A stretch of DNA of 64,000 nucleotides from contig JBAZDQ010000005.1 in NCBI GenBank assembly GCA_041654355.1, positions 1 through 64,000 of the forward strand, given 5' to 3'. Position 1 is the stretch's first letter. The number at the start of each line of letters is the position of its first letter. This DNA is from DMER64 sp041654355. Lineage in GTDB: Bacteria; Bacteroidota; Bacteroidia; Bacteroidales; UBA932. Below, piece by piece: positions 56,888 through 64,000 of the stretch. Under the pieces are notes generated by a model. That model made no database searches and had not been told where the DNA came from. It worked only from the letters and a program-made list of their open reading frames with translations. Both the position numbers and the translations under genes were made by a program.

Positions 56888-57260
56888 ACAAATAATGATC
56901 AACGGAAAAGCTTCCCGGTCCGGTTATCAGCAATACCAGGAAAAGTCCCAGGAATAAGACAGATAACTCCCGTGCGGAAAAAGGATCGCCTGCGTGTGTC
57001 ACAAAAGCAGCGACAGCCATCCCGGTAATTACAGGCAAAGTGGCCAACCGTGTCAGAAGCCCGGCAATGATCAGAATACTGCATCCGATTTCTGCAAATA
57101 AGATCAGGACCAGCGAAACATGGCTGCCCAATCCAACGGGATCAGGAAAGACCTCTTTTAAATTTGCATAATTGAGCAATTTCGTCAGCCCGTGATATAA
57201 CATCAGGGATGCGACCAAAAGACGAAAGAGCAAAAGACCGAAATCCAAACTTCTTTTCAT
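56856..57260 (-). CDS. DoxX-family membrane protein
   Basis: The 134 aa have four membrane helices (FRLLVASLMLYHGLTKLL, LVLILFAEIGCSILIIAGLLTRLATLPVITGMAVAAFVTHAG, LFLGLFLVLLITG). DoxX proteins are small integral membrane proteins linked in some bacteria to quinone or oxidative-stress functions; the precise role here is unknown. Divergent from the FMN reductase. Confidence 0.85.
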   Translation of the reverse strand: MKRSLDFGLLLFRLLVASLMLYHGLTKLLNYANLKEVFPDPVGLGSHVSLVLILFAEIGCSILIIAGLLTRLATLPVITGMAVAAFVTHAGDPFSARELSVLFLGLFLVLLITGPGSFSVDHYLFRKKKWFSRK

Positions 57261-57287
57261 AACACCAAAATTAGCAAATATTATTGT

Positions 57288-57295
57288 TATATTTG
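57288..57295 (+). promoter_or_regulatory. -7 box for the FMN reductase
   Basis: TATATTTG fits TAnnTTTG, 36 bases before the ATG at 57331. No TTTG at standard spacing. Confidence 0.45.
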
Positions 57296-57330
57296 TAATG
57301 ATCTAGATTGATAACTTAATACCTGATCTC

Positions 57331-57894
57331 ATGGAACTTAAGGAAAGAAAACAAATCGCTTTGCTGGTTGGCAGTCTTAGAAAAGAATCACTTAACCGGA
57401 AAATGGCACGGGTCCTGATAGATCTGGCTCCCGACACAATGGATCTGGAAATTGTGGAAATCGGGAATCTTCCCCTGTACAATGAAGATCTGGAAGAAAG
57501 TACCCCCAGAGAATGGACGGCTTTCCGTAAAAAGATCAAAGAATTTGACGGCATCATTTTCATTACTCCGGAATACAACCGCTCTACCACCGCTGCCATG
57601 AAAAACGCCCTGGATGTGGGATCCCGGCCTTACAAACATAATGTATGGAGCAACAAACCCTCTGCCGTGATCTCGGTATCCATGGGGGCCATAGGCGGAT
57701 TTGGGGCAAACCATCATTTAAGGCAGTCCCTGGTTTGCCTGAATGCCCCCGTAATGGCGCAACCCGAGATGTACATTGGTGGCGCTGCCGACCTTTTTGA
57801 TCAGCAGGGACGTCTGACCGATAGCCGGATGGAAGAGTTGATCCACAAATTCTTTCGTTCCTACAGCCGTTGGTTATGTAAGTTTGTCGAGTGA
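57331..57894 (+). CDS. NADPH-dependent FMN reductase/quinone oxidoreductase
   Basis: Flavodoxin-like oxidoreductase of the NADPH-FMN-reductase family. The 187 aa show the flavin phosphate loop VGSLRKESLNRKMARVL, FITPEYNRSTTAAMKNALDVG and VSVSMGAIGGFGANHHLRQSLVCLNAPVM. It is a single gene whose 3' end overlaps the patatin gene by 21 bases. Likely role: disposal of quinones or azo-type electron acceptors. Confidence 0.9.
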   Translation: MELKERKQIALLVGSLRKESLNRKMARVLIDLAPDTMDLEIVEIGNLPLYNEDLEESTPREWTAFRKKIKEFDGIIFITPEYNRSTTAAMKNALDVGSRPYKHNVWSNKPSAVISVSMGAIGGFGANHHLRQSLVCLNAPVMAQPEMYIGGAADLFDQQGRLTDSRMEELIHKFFRSYSRWLCKFVE

Positions 57895-58641
57895 TTTGAG
57901 TGCCCGGGCATTGTATCCCAGATCAAACATTTCCTCTTTGTGCTTCAGATCATAAGCATTGTATACCGCCATTTCTTCGTCTTCAATTACCATATCGGCA
58001 AGGTCCATATCATAAGAAGCATTGGCATTGAATAACATGGTTATACAACGCTCTGCTATATATTTCATGGATCCTGTGTATTGCGTATCCCGCTCCGGCT
58101 CCGGGAACAAATTCAGTGCAAAGACTTTTTTACATGCTTCACGTATGGGCAATACAGGGACATTTCTTATTACTCCCCCGTCAACATAATGTTTGCCATC
58201 AATTTTTACGGGAGGAAAAACTACAGGAATGCTACAGGAAGCCAGTATGGCATCTATGAGAGGACCGCTTTCAAACACCATTTCTTTTGCTGTTTCCAGG
58301 CAGGTTGCCACTACCTTTAAAGGTGTTTTCAACTCTTCAAACGTTTTTACCTGAAGCATTTCTTCCAGGATCTTTCGTACTGGTCTTGAATCTACCAGGT
58401 ATTCTTTGGGAATCCTGGGTTCCAGAAAATCTTTCAGATTCAGTTCCCTGAATCCTTCCAGCATTTGTTCTACGGATAAACCACCGGCATACATGGCTGC
58501 CACAATAGATCCCACGCTGGTTCCGGATACTATATCGGGGCTGTAACCCAATTCCAACAGGCGCTTCAGAGCTCCTGCATGATAATAGCCTCTGGCGCCA
58601 CCGCCGCCAAAGGCTATTCCCAATTTGTATTTCTTTCTCAT
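57874..58641 (-). CDS. patatin-like phospholipase
   Basis: A 255-aa lipid acyl hydrolase of the RssA/patatin type: oxyanion loop FGGGGARG (11-18), nucleophile Ser42 in GTSVGS, and Asp154 in VDGGVIRN. No signal peptide, so probably cytoplasmic or peripheral. It starts 14 bases after the outer-membrane barrel gene, making it the last gene of the GntR-controlled envelope operon. Confidence 0.92.
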   Translation of the reverse strand: MRKKYKLGIAFGGGGARGYYHAGALKRLLELGYSPDIVSGTSVGSIVAAMYAGGLSVEQMLEGFRELNLKDFLEPRIPKEYLVDSRPVRKILEEMLQVKTFEELKTPLKVVATCLETAKEMVFESGPLIDAILASCSIPVVFPPVKIDGKHYVDGGVIRNVPVLPIREACKKVFALNLFPEPERDTQYTGSMKYIAERCITMLFNANASYDMDLADMVIEDEEMAVYNAYDLKHKEEMFDLGYNARALKSLDKLT

Positions 58642-58655
58642 AAATTATAATAATA

Positions 58656-61130
58656 TCACTTCAGTCCGCCTGAAGTATCCGTGGAAATACCTCCCGAGGT
58701 GCCCACCCTGGAAGCCTCTTCCAAATCGCCTACTTTCCTTGCTTTTGCAGCTTTTCCCTGTCCAAAACGAATACTGAAACTCAACCGTATTTTCTGCAAA
58801 TTGATCTTCTGGTCCAGTGTGTATTGTACCTCACTATCCGAATTGTATTTCAGGTTGTTATCAAAAGTATTAAAAATATCATTGACATTGAGGCTCAAAG
58901 TGGCTTTATTATCCAGGAAATTCTTCTTTATTCCGCCGCTGGTCATGAAAATGGGTTCAATAATAAAATAACCGTACGGGATCTTTCCCTGGAAAATCGC
59001 GTTGATCTCAATTTTCCAGTCTTTAGGCAAGAGGAAGGTCAGCTGACCGTAGGCATTGGTCAGCATTCCGTTATTGATGTAACGTTCAGTCTGTCCCTGG
59101 CGCGGATCGGCCGAGTTACTCATGTATAGACACGTTCCGCTTGCCGTAAAGTGGAGCCATTCGGTAATGGGCAATTCACTGATAGACAAAGCGCCACCGG
59201 CCATATTCTGGTTCCCGAAATTTTCATACAATAACATTTTGGTACCTGTCTGGTCGTAATAAGGATTTTGCATAATCAGGTTCCGCGTATGTGCATAAAT
59301 AAGAGCAAGGTTGTAATGTGTCTTGAAATTCACACTCAGTGCCAGCTGATCCGATAGCTGCGGATCCAGATCGGGGTTTCCCTCTACATATGAGTTAGCA
59401 TCCACGTAGCTTCGGAAAGGATTCAGCTGGTTGAAAGACGGCCTGCCTATACGGCTTGTATAGGATAAAGTCAAACGCCAGATGGCAGAAGGATTGTATC
59501 CAACAAAAACAGTCGGAAAAACGTTGAAATAACTTTTTACGGTTTCTTTTTGTGCTGTTCTCCAATCACCCAGGGCATAAGTATATTCGCCGCGCAATCC
59601 TAGTTTAAGCATCCATTTGGCACCCAACATTCTGCCTACCGAAGCATAAGCCGCAGCAATATGTTCCGTATATAAAAACCGGTTGGACATATTGGTATTG
59701 GGTTGCCAGATATTATCCATGAAGTCCTCCCGGTTAAGATCGTTATTGGTCTGCGTCATAGCCCACTTAAGCCCTGTTTCCAGCATACCCGTTTTCCAAA
59801 AGGACTGTTGATAATCCGCACGGCCAGATACCAGGTTGATGTATTGCTGGCTGTTCTGGCGGAACATTTCGCTGATACCCGTCCCGGATACTACGCTGTT
59901 ATCCTGGGAATTTTGCGAAGCTATATCGTAATACGCGTAATCACCGTTGAAGGTCAGTTCCTGTCCCTTTTGTTCGTTAAACAAACCCGTATAATTGATA
60001 TTGGTAGTAATGTTGTCGTAGTCGGAACCTGTTTTTATTACGCTTTTTATACTGTTGACAAGTTGTTCGTTAAGGTAGGAATTGGTAAAATTCTGATCCC
60101 CGTAGTTATCCTGTGACTGATCACGAAACATGGTGGTGACTATTAACCCTACCGTATTCTTTTTATCTATATAGAAATCATTGGCCAGTTTTATGGTATG
60201 GCTCTGGGACCCGATCAAAAAATCGGAATGTGATATCTGTTCAAAACCGGTAGTGCCGCCCAAGCCCGTCCAGGAATCCAGGGTAGCACCCATTTCCTCG
60301 TAACGACCGCCGTAATTGAGCAATGTATTTGTTTTGTCTGTACGCAGGTTCAGGTTCAATCCCCCGCCGGCTTCCTGTTCGTAAGCTTTATGTTTCATAC
60401 CGCCGTAAAAACCGTTGGCCATCCCGCTAAAACCCTTCATGAGGTTTTTCTTCATTTTTATATTGATTATCCCCCCGGTACCTTCGGCATCGTAACGGGC
60501 AGAAGGATGGGCCATAAGTTCTATCTTGTCAATGGTTGTTCCGTCTGTGGATCTCAACAGGGCTTCCAGTTCCAGTCCGCTCATATAGGAAGGACGTCCG
60601 TCAATCCAGATACTTACGGCCTGACCGTTCAGTTTCACGTTCCCGTCCATATCTATGGTCACACCGGGGGCTTTGCGTAAAACTTCCAGTGCGTTGCTTC
60701 CTTCCACAGAAACAGCCTCGGCTACATTCATCACAATTTTATCAATTTTCTGTTCAATAACAGGCACCCTGGCTGTAATAACTGCTGTTTCCAGTGTTTC
60801 CACATCTTCTTCCATTTCAATAGTCCCCGCATTCATTTCGGGAGTATTCAATTGTACCGTTATTTCCTGTTCCTTATACCCAATAAACGTGGCAACCAGG
60901 CGGTACGAACCGTGAGGTACGTTGCTCAATACGAACGATCCGTCTTCATGTGCCGTAGCAGCAGCCACTACCTGGTCGCTTTCGTTCCTGACGGCAACCG
61001 TGGCATATGAAAGCGGTGAACGGGTTTCTTTGTCAACAACCACTCCTTTTATGGTCGTTGTGTTTGGAGCTGCTATCAGGTTAGCAGTACCCATCATAAG
61101 GATTGACAATAGTGTCGCAATGATTTTCAT
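58656..61130 (-). CDS. outer-membrane beta-barrel/TonB-dependent-receptor-like protein
   Basis: The 824 aa have a signal peptide (MKIIATLLSILMMGTANLIAA) and a carboxypeptidase-D-regulatory-like domain (about 27-105; TTIKGVVVDKETRSPLSYATVAV). A plug-like segment follows (VIEQKIDKIVMNVAEAVSVEGSNALEVLRKAPGVTIDMDGNVKLNGQ), then a long outer-membrane barrel that ends in an aromatic-terminated strand region (SFSIRFGQGKAAKARK) plus a Gly/Ser tail. This is the Bacteroidetes outer-membrane beta-barrel family. Its cargo is unknown. It overlaps the GntR gene by four bases and is followed by the patatin. Confidence 0.87.
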   Translation of the reverse strand: MKIIATLLSILMMGTANLIAAPNTTTIKGVVVDKETRSPLSYATVAVRNESDQVVAAATAHEDGSFVLSNVPHGSYRLVATFIGYKEQEITVQLNTPEMNAGTIEMEEDVETLETAVITARVPVIEQKIDKIVMNVAEAVSVEGSNALEVLRKAPGVTIDMDGNVKLNGQAVSIWIDGRPSYMSGLELEALLRSTDGTTIDKIELMAHPSARYDAEGTGGIINIKMKKNLMKGFSGMANGFYGGMKHKAYEQEAGGGLNLNLRTDKTNTLLNYGGRYEEMGATLDSWTGLGGTTGFEQISHSDFLIGSQSHTIKLANDFYIDKKNTVGLIVTTMFRDQSQDNYGDQNFTNSYLNEQLVNSIKSVIKTGSDYDNITTNINYTGLFNEQKGQELTFNGDYAYYDIASQNSQDNSVVSGTGISEMFRQNSQQYINLVSGRADYQQSFWKTGMLETGLKWAMTQTNNDLNREDFMDNIWQPNTNMSNRFLYTEHIAAAYASVGRMLGAKWMLKLGLRGEYTYALGDWRTAQKETVKSYFNVFPTVFVGYNPSAIWRLTLSYTSRIGRPSFNQLNPFRSYVDANSYVEGNPDLDPQLSDQLALSVNFKTHYNLALIYAHTRNLIMQNPYYDQTGTKMLLYENFGNQNMAGGALSISELPITEWLHFTASGTCLYMSNSADPRQGQTERYINNGMLTNAYGQLTFLLPKDWKIEINAIFQGKIPYGYFIIEPIFMTSGGIKKNFLDNKATLSLNVNDIFNTFDNNLKYNSDSEVQYTLDQKINLQKIRLSFSIRFGQGKAAKARKVGDLEEASRVGTSGGISTDTSGGLK

Positions 61131-61486
61131 TTGGATTCTTGTTTGTAATAATTTTCAATTTCATTCATAGATATGGACAACATATCCATTCGTTTAAAAA
61201 ATACAGGAAGTTCTTCCTTTAAAAAGCGATTTTTTAGTGTTTTAATAATCTCCTGGCGTGCGCCCGGAGCCACAAAATAACCTATTCCTCTTTTATTATA
61301 TATGATCTCCTTTTGTTGCAAATGATCGTAAGTCCGGGCTACCGTGTTGGGATTTACTCCCAATGTCGCCCCCATTTCCCGTACAGACGGGATCCGGTCT
61401 TCTGCATTTAATTTGTCGCTCAGTATCCTTTCGCATAACGATTCGGCTATCTGCAGGTAAATGGCTTTATGTTCCTTAAATTCCAT
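61127..61486 (-). CDS. GntR-family (YtrA-type) transcriptional repressor
   Basis: From the ATG at 61486 the 119 aa have an N-terminal winged helix (AIYLQIAESLCERILSDKLNAEDRIPSVREMGATLGVNPNTVARTYDHLQQKEIIYNKRGIGYFV) and a very short C-terminal tail, the pattern of the YtrA subfamily, which regulates ABC transporters. It lies between the permease and the barrel gene. A YtrA-like near-palindrome at 63143-63166 overlaps the operon promoter, so it probably represses its own operon. Confidence 0.9.
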   Translation of the reverse strand: MEFKEHKAIYLQIAESLCERILSDKLNAEDRIPSVREMGATLGVNPNTVARTYDHLQQKEIIYNKRGIGYFVAPGARQEIIKTLKNRFLKEELPVFFKRMDMLSISMNEIENYYKQESK

Positions 61487-61491
61487 AATGT

Positions 61492-62304
61492 TCAGTATTT
61501 TCTTGTTTTTATCAGCCGGTAGGTACCGATCCAACATCCCAGACTGATGACAGCCCACAAAATGTATTGTATGGTCATCATCGTTTTGTATAAGGGAATA
61601 GCTTTGAGAAGCTCCCTGGAATCTCCAATACCAAATACCCTGATTTTGCTCCCGTCTAAATTGAGCTCGATATCTGATAATTGTTCTTCAAAGAACAGAC
61701 TCACTTTTTCATAACCAACTATTCTGAAAACAAACACAAAAAGCAGTCCTATCAGTATAGCCAGTCCCAGCAGGCAGAGTATGGTCTTGGCAACTTTCTG
61801 GTTTCTAAAAAGCATATTGCCTAAAACAAACCAGGATTGTATGACAAGCAAACTGATAATTTCAATACCCATGAGCTCCATGCTATGGGCGGTAAAAAGC
61901 ATTTCATTAAGACGCGACGGTATGATCAGGTGAACCACGGTGTCCAGGATCAGCAATCCGGCTGTAATAATAAAAGTGGTATATACCGCTGTGATCAAAA
62001 ACATGCTCAAAGTTTTTTCCAGTGTAGACACCGGAAGTAAAACATAGTTCAGACCTTTCCGGTAATGATTCACTGTGCCGTAAAGTTTTGAAGGTGCTAT
62101 TATCATGATGACCGCTGTCATGAACATGATCATATTGATACGTGATAATTCACTTACCGACCCGCCAATAAATAAAGGAAATGCCAGGAACAATAAATAT
62201 ATACCTATGACACTTATTATTGAAGTGCCGTAATTCCGGAAATATTCCCTGAGATCTTTCGCCACGATGGCACCAAAACGCCTGATATTAAATATATTAT
62301 TCAT
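61492..62304 (-). CDS. ABC-transporter permease
   Basis: The 270 aa contain about six helices (SIISVIGIYLLFLAFPLFIGG, MIMFMTAVIMIIAPS, FLITAVYTTFIITAGLLIL, VIQSWFVLGNMLF, ILCLLGLAILIGLLFVFVF, MTIQYILWAVISLG) and a larger loop near residues 215-240. It pairs with the ATPase at 62312 (8-base gap). Substrate unknown; the family resembles ABC-2 type permeases of YtrC/D-like operons. Confidence 0.87.
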   Translation of the reverse strand: MNNIFNIRRFGAIVAKDLREYFRNYGTSIISVIGIYLLFLAFPLFIGGSVSELSRINMIMFMTAVIMIIAPSKLYGTVNHYRKGLNYVLLPVSTLEKTLSMFLITAVYTTFIITAGLLILDTVVHLIIPSRLNEMLFTAHSMELMGIEIISLLVIQSWFVLGNMLFRNQKVAKTILCLLGLAILIGLLFVFVFRIVGYEKVSLFFEEQLSDIELNLDGSKIRVFGIGDSRELLKAIPLYKTMMTIQYILWAVISLGCWIGTYRLIKTRKY

Positions 62305-62311
62305 GATTATA

Positions 62312-63136
62312 CTATTTAAAATGTTCGTTAAACCATTCTTTATGAGACAACACTGCGTTGAATAAAGCTTCCAGATTCACTTTGGTATCCAATCCTTGCG
62401 TATTGTATTTTACCATAGCATATCCCAGTGGTGTTTCCTCTGTATACAAGGCTTCGGGATCATTGTCTGATTTGGTGATAAAACAAACTTTCTCGCTAAT
62501 TTCCTGAATGGTAGCATGAAGCAATACCTCTTTATTGTCAAGTATGATCACCGGGTCTATTAAATTCTCAAGATCGCGTACCTGGTGTGTTGAAATGACC
62601 ATAATACGGTCATCATTGATATATCCGGATACAATACTTCTGAAAAGGGCTTTTGATGGAATGTCCAACCCGTTACTGGGCTCGTCCAGAAGAAGTATCC
62701 CGGTATTAAGGGAAAGTGCATAAGAGATATGCGCCTTTTTTTGTTGTCCGGCGGACAGGTCTTTAAACTTTTTCTCCGGTTTTACCTCAAAACGTTCCAA
62801 CAAAGAATAAAACTGTTCGATTTTGAATCCCGGATAAAAAGTGCCGTAATTGTGCCCCAGCTCCCCAACCGTTCCCGGGGGACATGCCGGTTCTTCCGGC
62901 AGGTAATATATATCTGCAAGGAAAGCAGGTTGCCGTTTGTAAGGATTCCAACCGTTGACCATGCATGCAGTGTATTCACTTTTTAATAAACCTGCCATAA
63001 TTTTAAGCAAGGTTGTTTTACCGACCCCGTTTTGCCCCAACAGGCCGTATACATTGCCTTTTTCAAGGGACAAAGTCAGGTGTTCAAAAACTTTGTTCCT
63101 GGAATAATTAAACGATAAATCGTTGATTTGTATCAT
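62312..63136 (-). CDS. ABC-transporter ATP-binding protein
   Basis: The 274-aa ATPase shows Walker A GLLGQNGVGKTTL (from residue 31), the signature DLSAGQQKKAHISYAL, Walker B ILLLDEPSNGLD and an H-loop in STHQVRDLEN. It is of the ABC-2/antibiotic-export type. First gene of the operon; its start is about 25 bases downstream of the predicted transcription start near 63161. Confidence 0.93.
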   Translation of the reverse strand: MIQINDLSFNYSRNKVFEHLTLSLEKGNVYGLLGQNGVGKTTLLKIMAGLLKSEYTACMVNGWNPYKRQPAFLADIYYLPEEPACPPGTVGELGHNYGTFYPGFKIEQFYSLLERFEVKPEKKFKDLSAGQQKKAHISYALSLNTGILLLDEPSNGLDIPSKALFRSIVSGYINDDRIMVISTHQVRDLENLIDPVIILDNKEVLLHATIQEISEKVCFITKSDNDPEALYTEETPLGYAMVKYNTQGLDTKVNLEALFNAVLSHKEWFNEHFK

Positions 63137-63142
63137 CTTGTT

Positions 63143-63166
63143 AGTGTATTAGTATATTAGTACGCT
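63143..63166 (-). promoter_or_regulatory. 24-bp near-palindromic operator at the envelope-operon promoter
   Basis: AGTGTA at one end and TACGCT at the other are near-inverted (AGTGTA/TACACT is the half-site pair I recall for Bacillus YtrA), and the 24-bp element differs from its own reverse complement at only three symmetric base pairs. It overlaps the predicted transcription start (-7 box at 63168-63175). This is where an autoregulatory GntR repressor would bind. Confidence 0.6.
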
Positions 63167-63167
63167 G

Positions 63168-63198
63168 CAAATGTAGACACTTTTTTATTTATTACAAA
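63168..63198 (-). promoter_or_regulatory. promoter of the ABC-GntR-barrel-patatin operon
   Basis: Minus strand: TTTG (63195-63198), 19-base spacer, TACATTTG (63168-63175); a full consensus match 32 bases before the ATPase start at 63136. Confidence 0.75.
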
Positions 63199-63230
63199 TT
63201 TTTTTGATTTTTTTTCCTATGCCGTTTTAT

Positions 63231-63238
63231 TATCTTTG
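63231..63238 (+). promoter_or_regulatory. -7 box for ftsE
   Basis: TATCTTTG fits TAnnTTTG, 15 bases before the ftsE ATG at 63254. The nearest TTTG is 24 bases upstream, slightly too far. Confidence 0.5.
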
Positions 63239-63253
63239 TTGAAAATCCGTAAT

Positions 63254-63961
63254 ATGCCTCTAATCAAGCTATCCGGCGTAGATATCATCAAAGACACAAA
63301 TTTGATCCTGGCAGGCGTTGATCTGACCCTTGACAAAGGAGACTTCATATACCTGGTAGGGCGTGTAGGCACCGGAAAAACTTCTCTGGTTAAAACACTG
63401 ATAGGAGAATTTCCTGTTTTGAAAGGAGATGCTCAGGTAGCAGGGTTTGATCTGATCAAGCTGAAAAGAAAAAGAATTCCCTACTTAAGAAGAAAGATCG
63501 GCGTGGTTTTTCAGGATTTTCAACTATTACAGGACCGTTCTGCTTACGACAACCTGGAATTTGTTCTCAGGTCGACCGGTTGGAAAAATAAAAAGGAAAT
63601 TCAACAACGCATTGAAGAAGCATTGGACAGTGTGGGGATGCTTCACAAAAAACATAAAATGCCTCACCAGTTATCAGGCGGAGAGCAGCAACGGGTCGCT
63701 ATAGCCCGGGCTATACTGAACAACCCTGAAATCATACTGGCCGATGAACCTACCGGGAATCTGGACAGCGATACCCAGCAGGAAATCATGCAATTGTTCA
63801 TGAATATTCATGATAAACAAAAGCCGGCCATGATGGTCGTTACTCACAATTTACAGTTGTTACAACGTTATCCGGGTCGGATTTTCAAATGTGAGGCAGG
63901 AAAATGTACAGAAGTAGCCAACCGTCAGGAAATTGATTTTTCCACTTTTATGGAATCATGA
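63254..63961 (+). CDS. ftsE: FtsE-like ABC-transporter ATP-binding protein
   Basis: FtsE, with FtsX, activates cell-wall hydrolases at division. From the ATG at 63254 it is 235 aa: Walker A VGRVGTGKTSL (GRVGTGKT at 36-43), Q-loop VVFQDFQLL, signature LSGGEQQRVAIARAIL and Walker B IILADEPTGNLDS, the last exactly as in FtsE/LolD-type proteins. LolD or another MacB-type ATPase is the alternative; no permease is visible in the window. The frame is open from 63236, but the -7 box is inside that extension. Confidence 0.82.
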   Translation: MPLIKLSGVDIIKDTNLILAGVDLTLDKGDFIYLVGRVGTGKTSLVKTLIGEFPVLKGDAQVAGFDLIKLKRKRIPYLRRKIGVVFQDFQLLQDRSAYDNLEFVLRSTGWKNKKEIQQRIEEALDSVGMLHKKHKMPHQLSGGEQQRVAIARAILNNPEIILADEPTGNLDSDTQQEIMQLFMNIHDKQKPAMMVVTHNLQLLQRYPGRIFKCEAGKCTEVANRQEIDFSTFMES

Positions 63962-64000
63962 AAAGCAGGCAGGAGGTTGATGGTATCACAGGGTGGTTCC
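63958..64000 (+). CDS. start of a downstream gene, cut by the window end
   Basis: An ATG overlaps the ftsE stop (ATGA), the arrangement used by many gene pairs here. The 14 visible codons give MKSRQEVDGITGWF, too short to identify. Listed because the overlap geometry suggests a real coupled gene. Confidence 0.35.
   Translation, partial: MKSRQEVDGITGWF

Noticed and set aside
63141..63166. The TATTAGTA repeats considered as a CRISPR-like or satellite repeat
   Set aside because: There are only two short copies, and they form part of a near-palindrome positioned at a promoter; an operator explains them better.
1..64000. Search by eye for CRISPR arrays, insertion sequences, integrases or phage genes
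   Set aside because: No regularly spaced direct repeats, transposase-like frames or terminal inverted repeats were found; gene content is typical chromosomal.

Overview
This 64 kb window is chromosomal DNA from an anaerobic member of the Bacteroidetes, most likely order Bacteroidales. Supporting signs are: promoters of the TTTG-N18..21-TAnnTTTG type instead of E. coli -35/-10 boxes; a short (286 aa) primary sigma factor; families typical of the phylum (DUF4301, DUF349-repeat protein, DUF2764, outer-membrane beta-barrel receptor with a CarboxypepD_reg-like N-terminus); a V-type ATPase next to a biotin-dependent methylmalonyl-CoA decarboxylase sodium pump; and anaerobe markers (rubrerythrin, the [FeFe]-hydrogenase maturase HydF, a polyferredoxin). 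Family and genus cannot be fixed from the sequence alone.

Layout. 1-172 (minus) looks like the promoter and leader of an rRNA operon whose 16S gene lies outside the window. 299-3303 (plus) holds a dolichol-phosphate-mannose-synthase-like glycosyltransferase, dihydroorotase and an EamA exporter. 3279-13082 (minus) holds tex, a ClC channel, an acidic small protein, argS, an alanine/sodium symporter, rpoD and a DegP-type protease. 13151-18978 mixes dapF and trmD (plus) with yggS, yidC and a DUF349 protein (minus). 18975-25431 (minus) holds a NapH-NapG-like polyferredoxin fusion with a DUF362 partner, folD, ffh, a Sua5/YciO protein and lysA. A deoxyhypusine-synthase-like gene (plus) follows, then a 543-bp gap with two short membrane-protein genes of 49 and 44 codons that have their own promoter and terminator. 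27095-30963 (minus) holds DUF4301, pdxB, a DciA-like gene and recF. 31034-32462 (plus) holds a TPR protein and YebC, facing an LTA-synthase-like phosphotransferase.

34438-47634 is an unbroken plus-strand run: methylmalonyl-CoA epimerase, four decarboxylase-pump subunits, seven V-ATPase genes and a phosphohexomutase. The c-ring subunit carries the residues known to bind Na+ in Enterococcus NtpK, so decarboxylase and ATPase probably share a sodium circuit. 47711-53510 holds L31, mnmD, an SGNH hydrolase, hydF, rubrerythrin, tRNA-Arg(CCU), L32, YceD and guaA. 53528-57894 holds a uracil-DNA-glycosylase-like protein, a 61-aa membrane protein, a three-gene cassette of two different ATP-grasp ligases plus a GNAT acetyltransferase, a DoxX protein and an FMN reductase. 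57874-63136 (minus) is an envelope operon (ABC ATPase, permease, GntR/YtrA-type repressor, outer-membrane barrel, patatin) with a clear promoter and a near-palindromic operator. The window ends with an FtsE-like ATPase and the start of a further gene.

The genome is compact: many neighbours overlap by ATGA or by 20-60 bases at convergent 3' ends. No CRISPR array, insertion sequence, phage or integrase was seen. The less ordinary parts are the paired small membrane proteins at 26.6-27.0 kb, the ATP-grasp/ATP-grasp/GNAT cassette at 54.4-56.9 kb, the sodium-circuit supercluster at 34-47 kb, and the GntR-controlled envelope operon at 57.9-63.2 kb.
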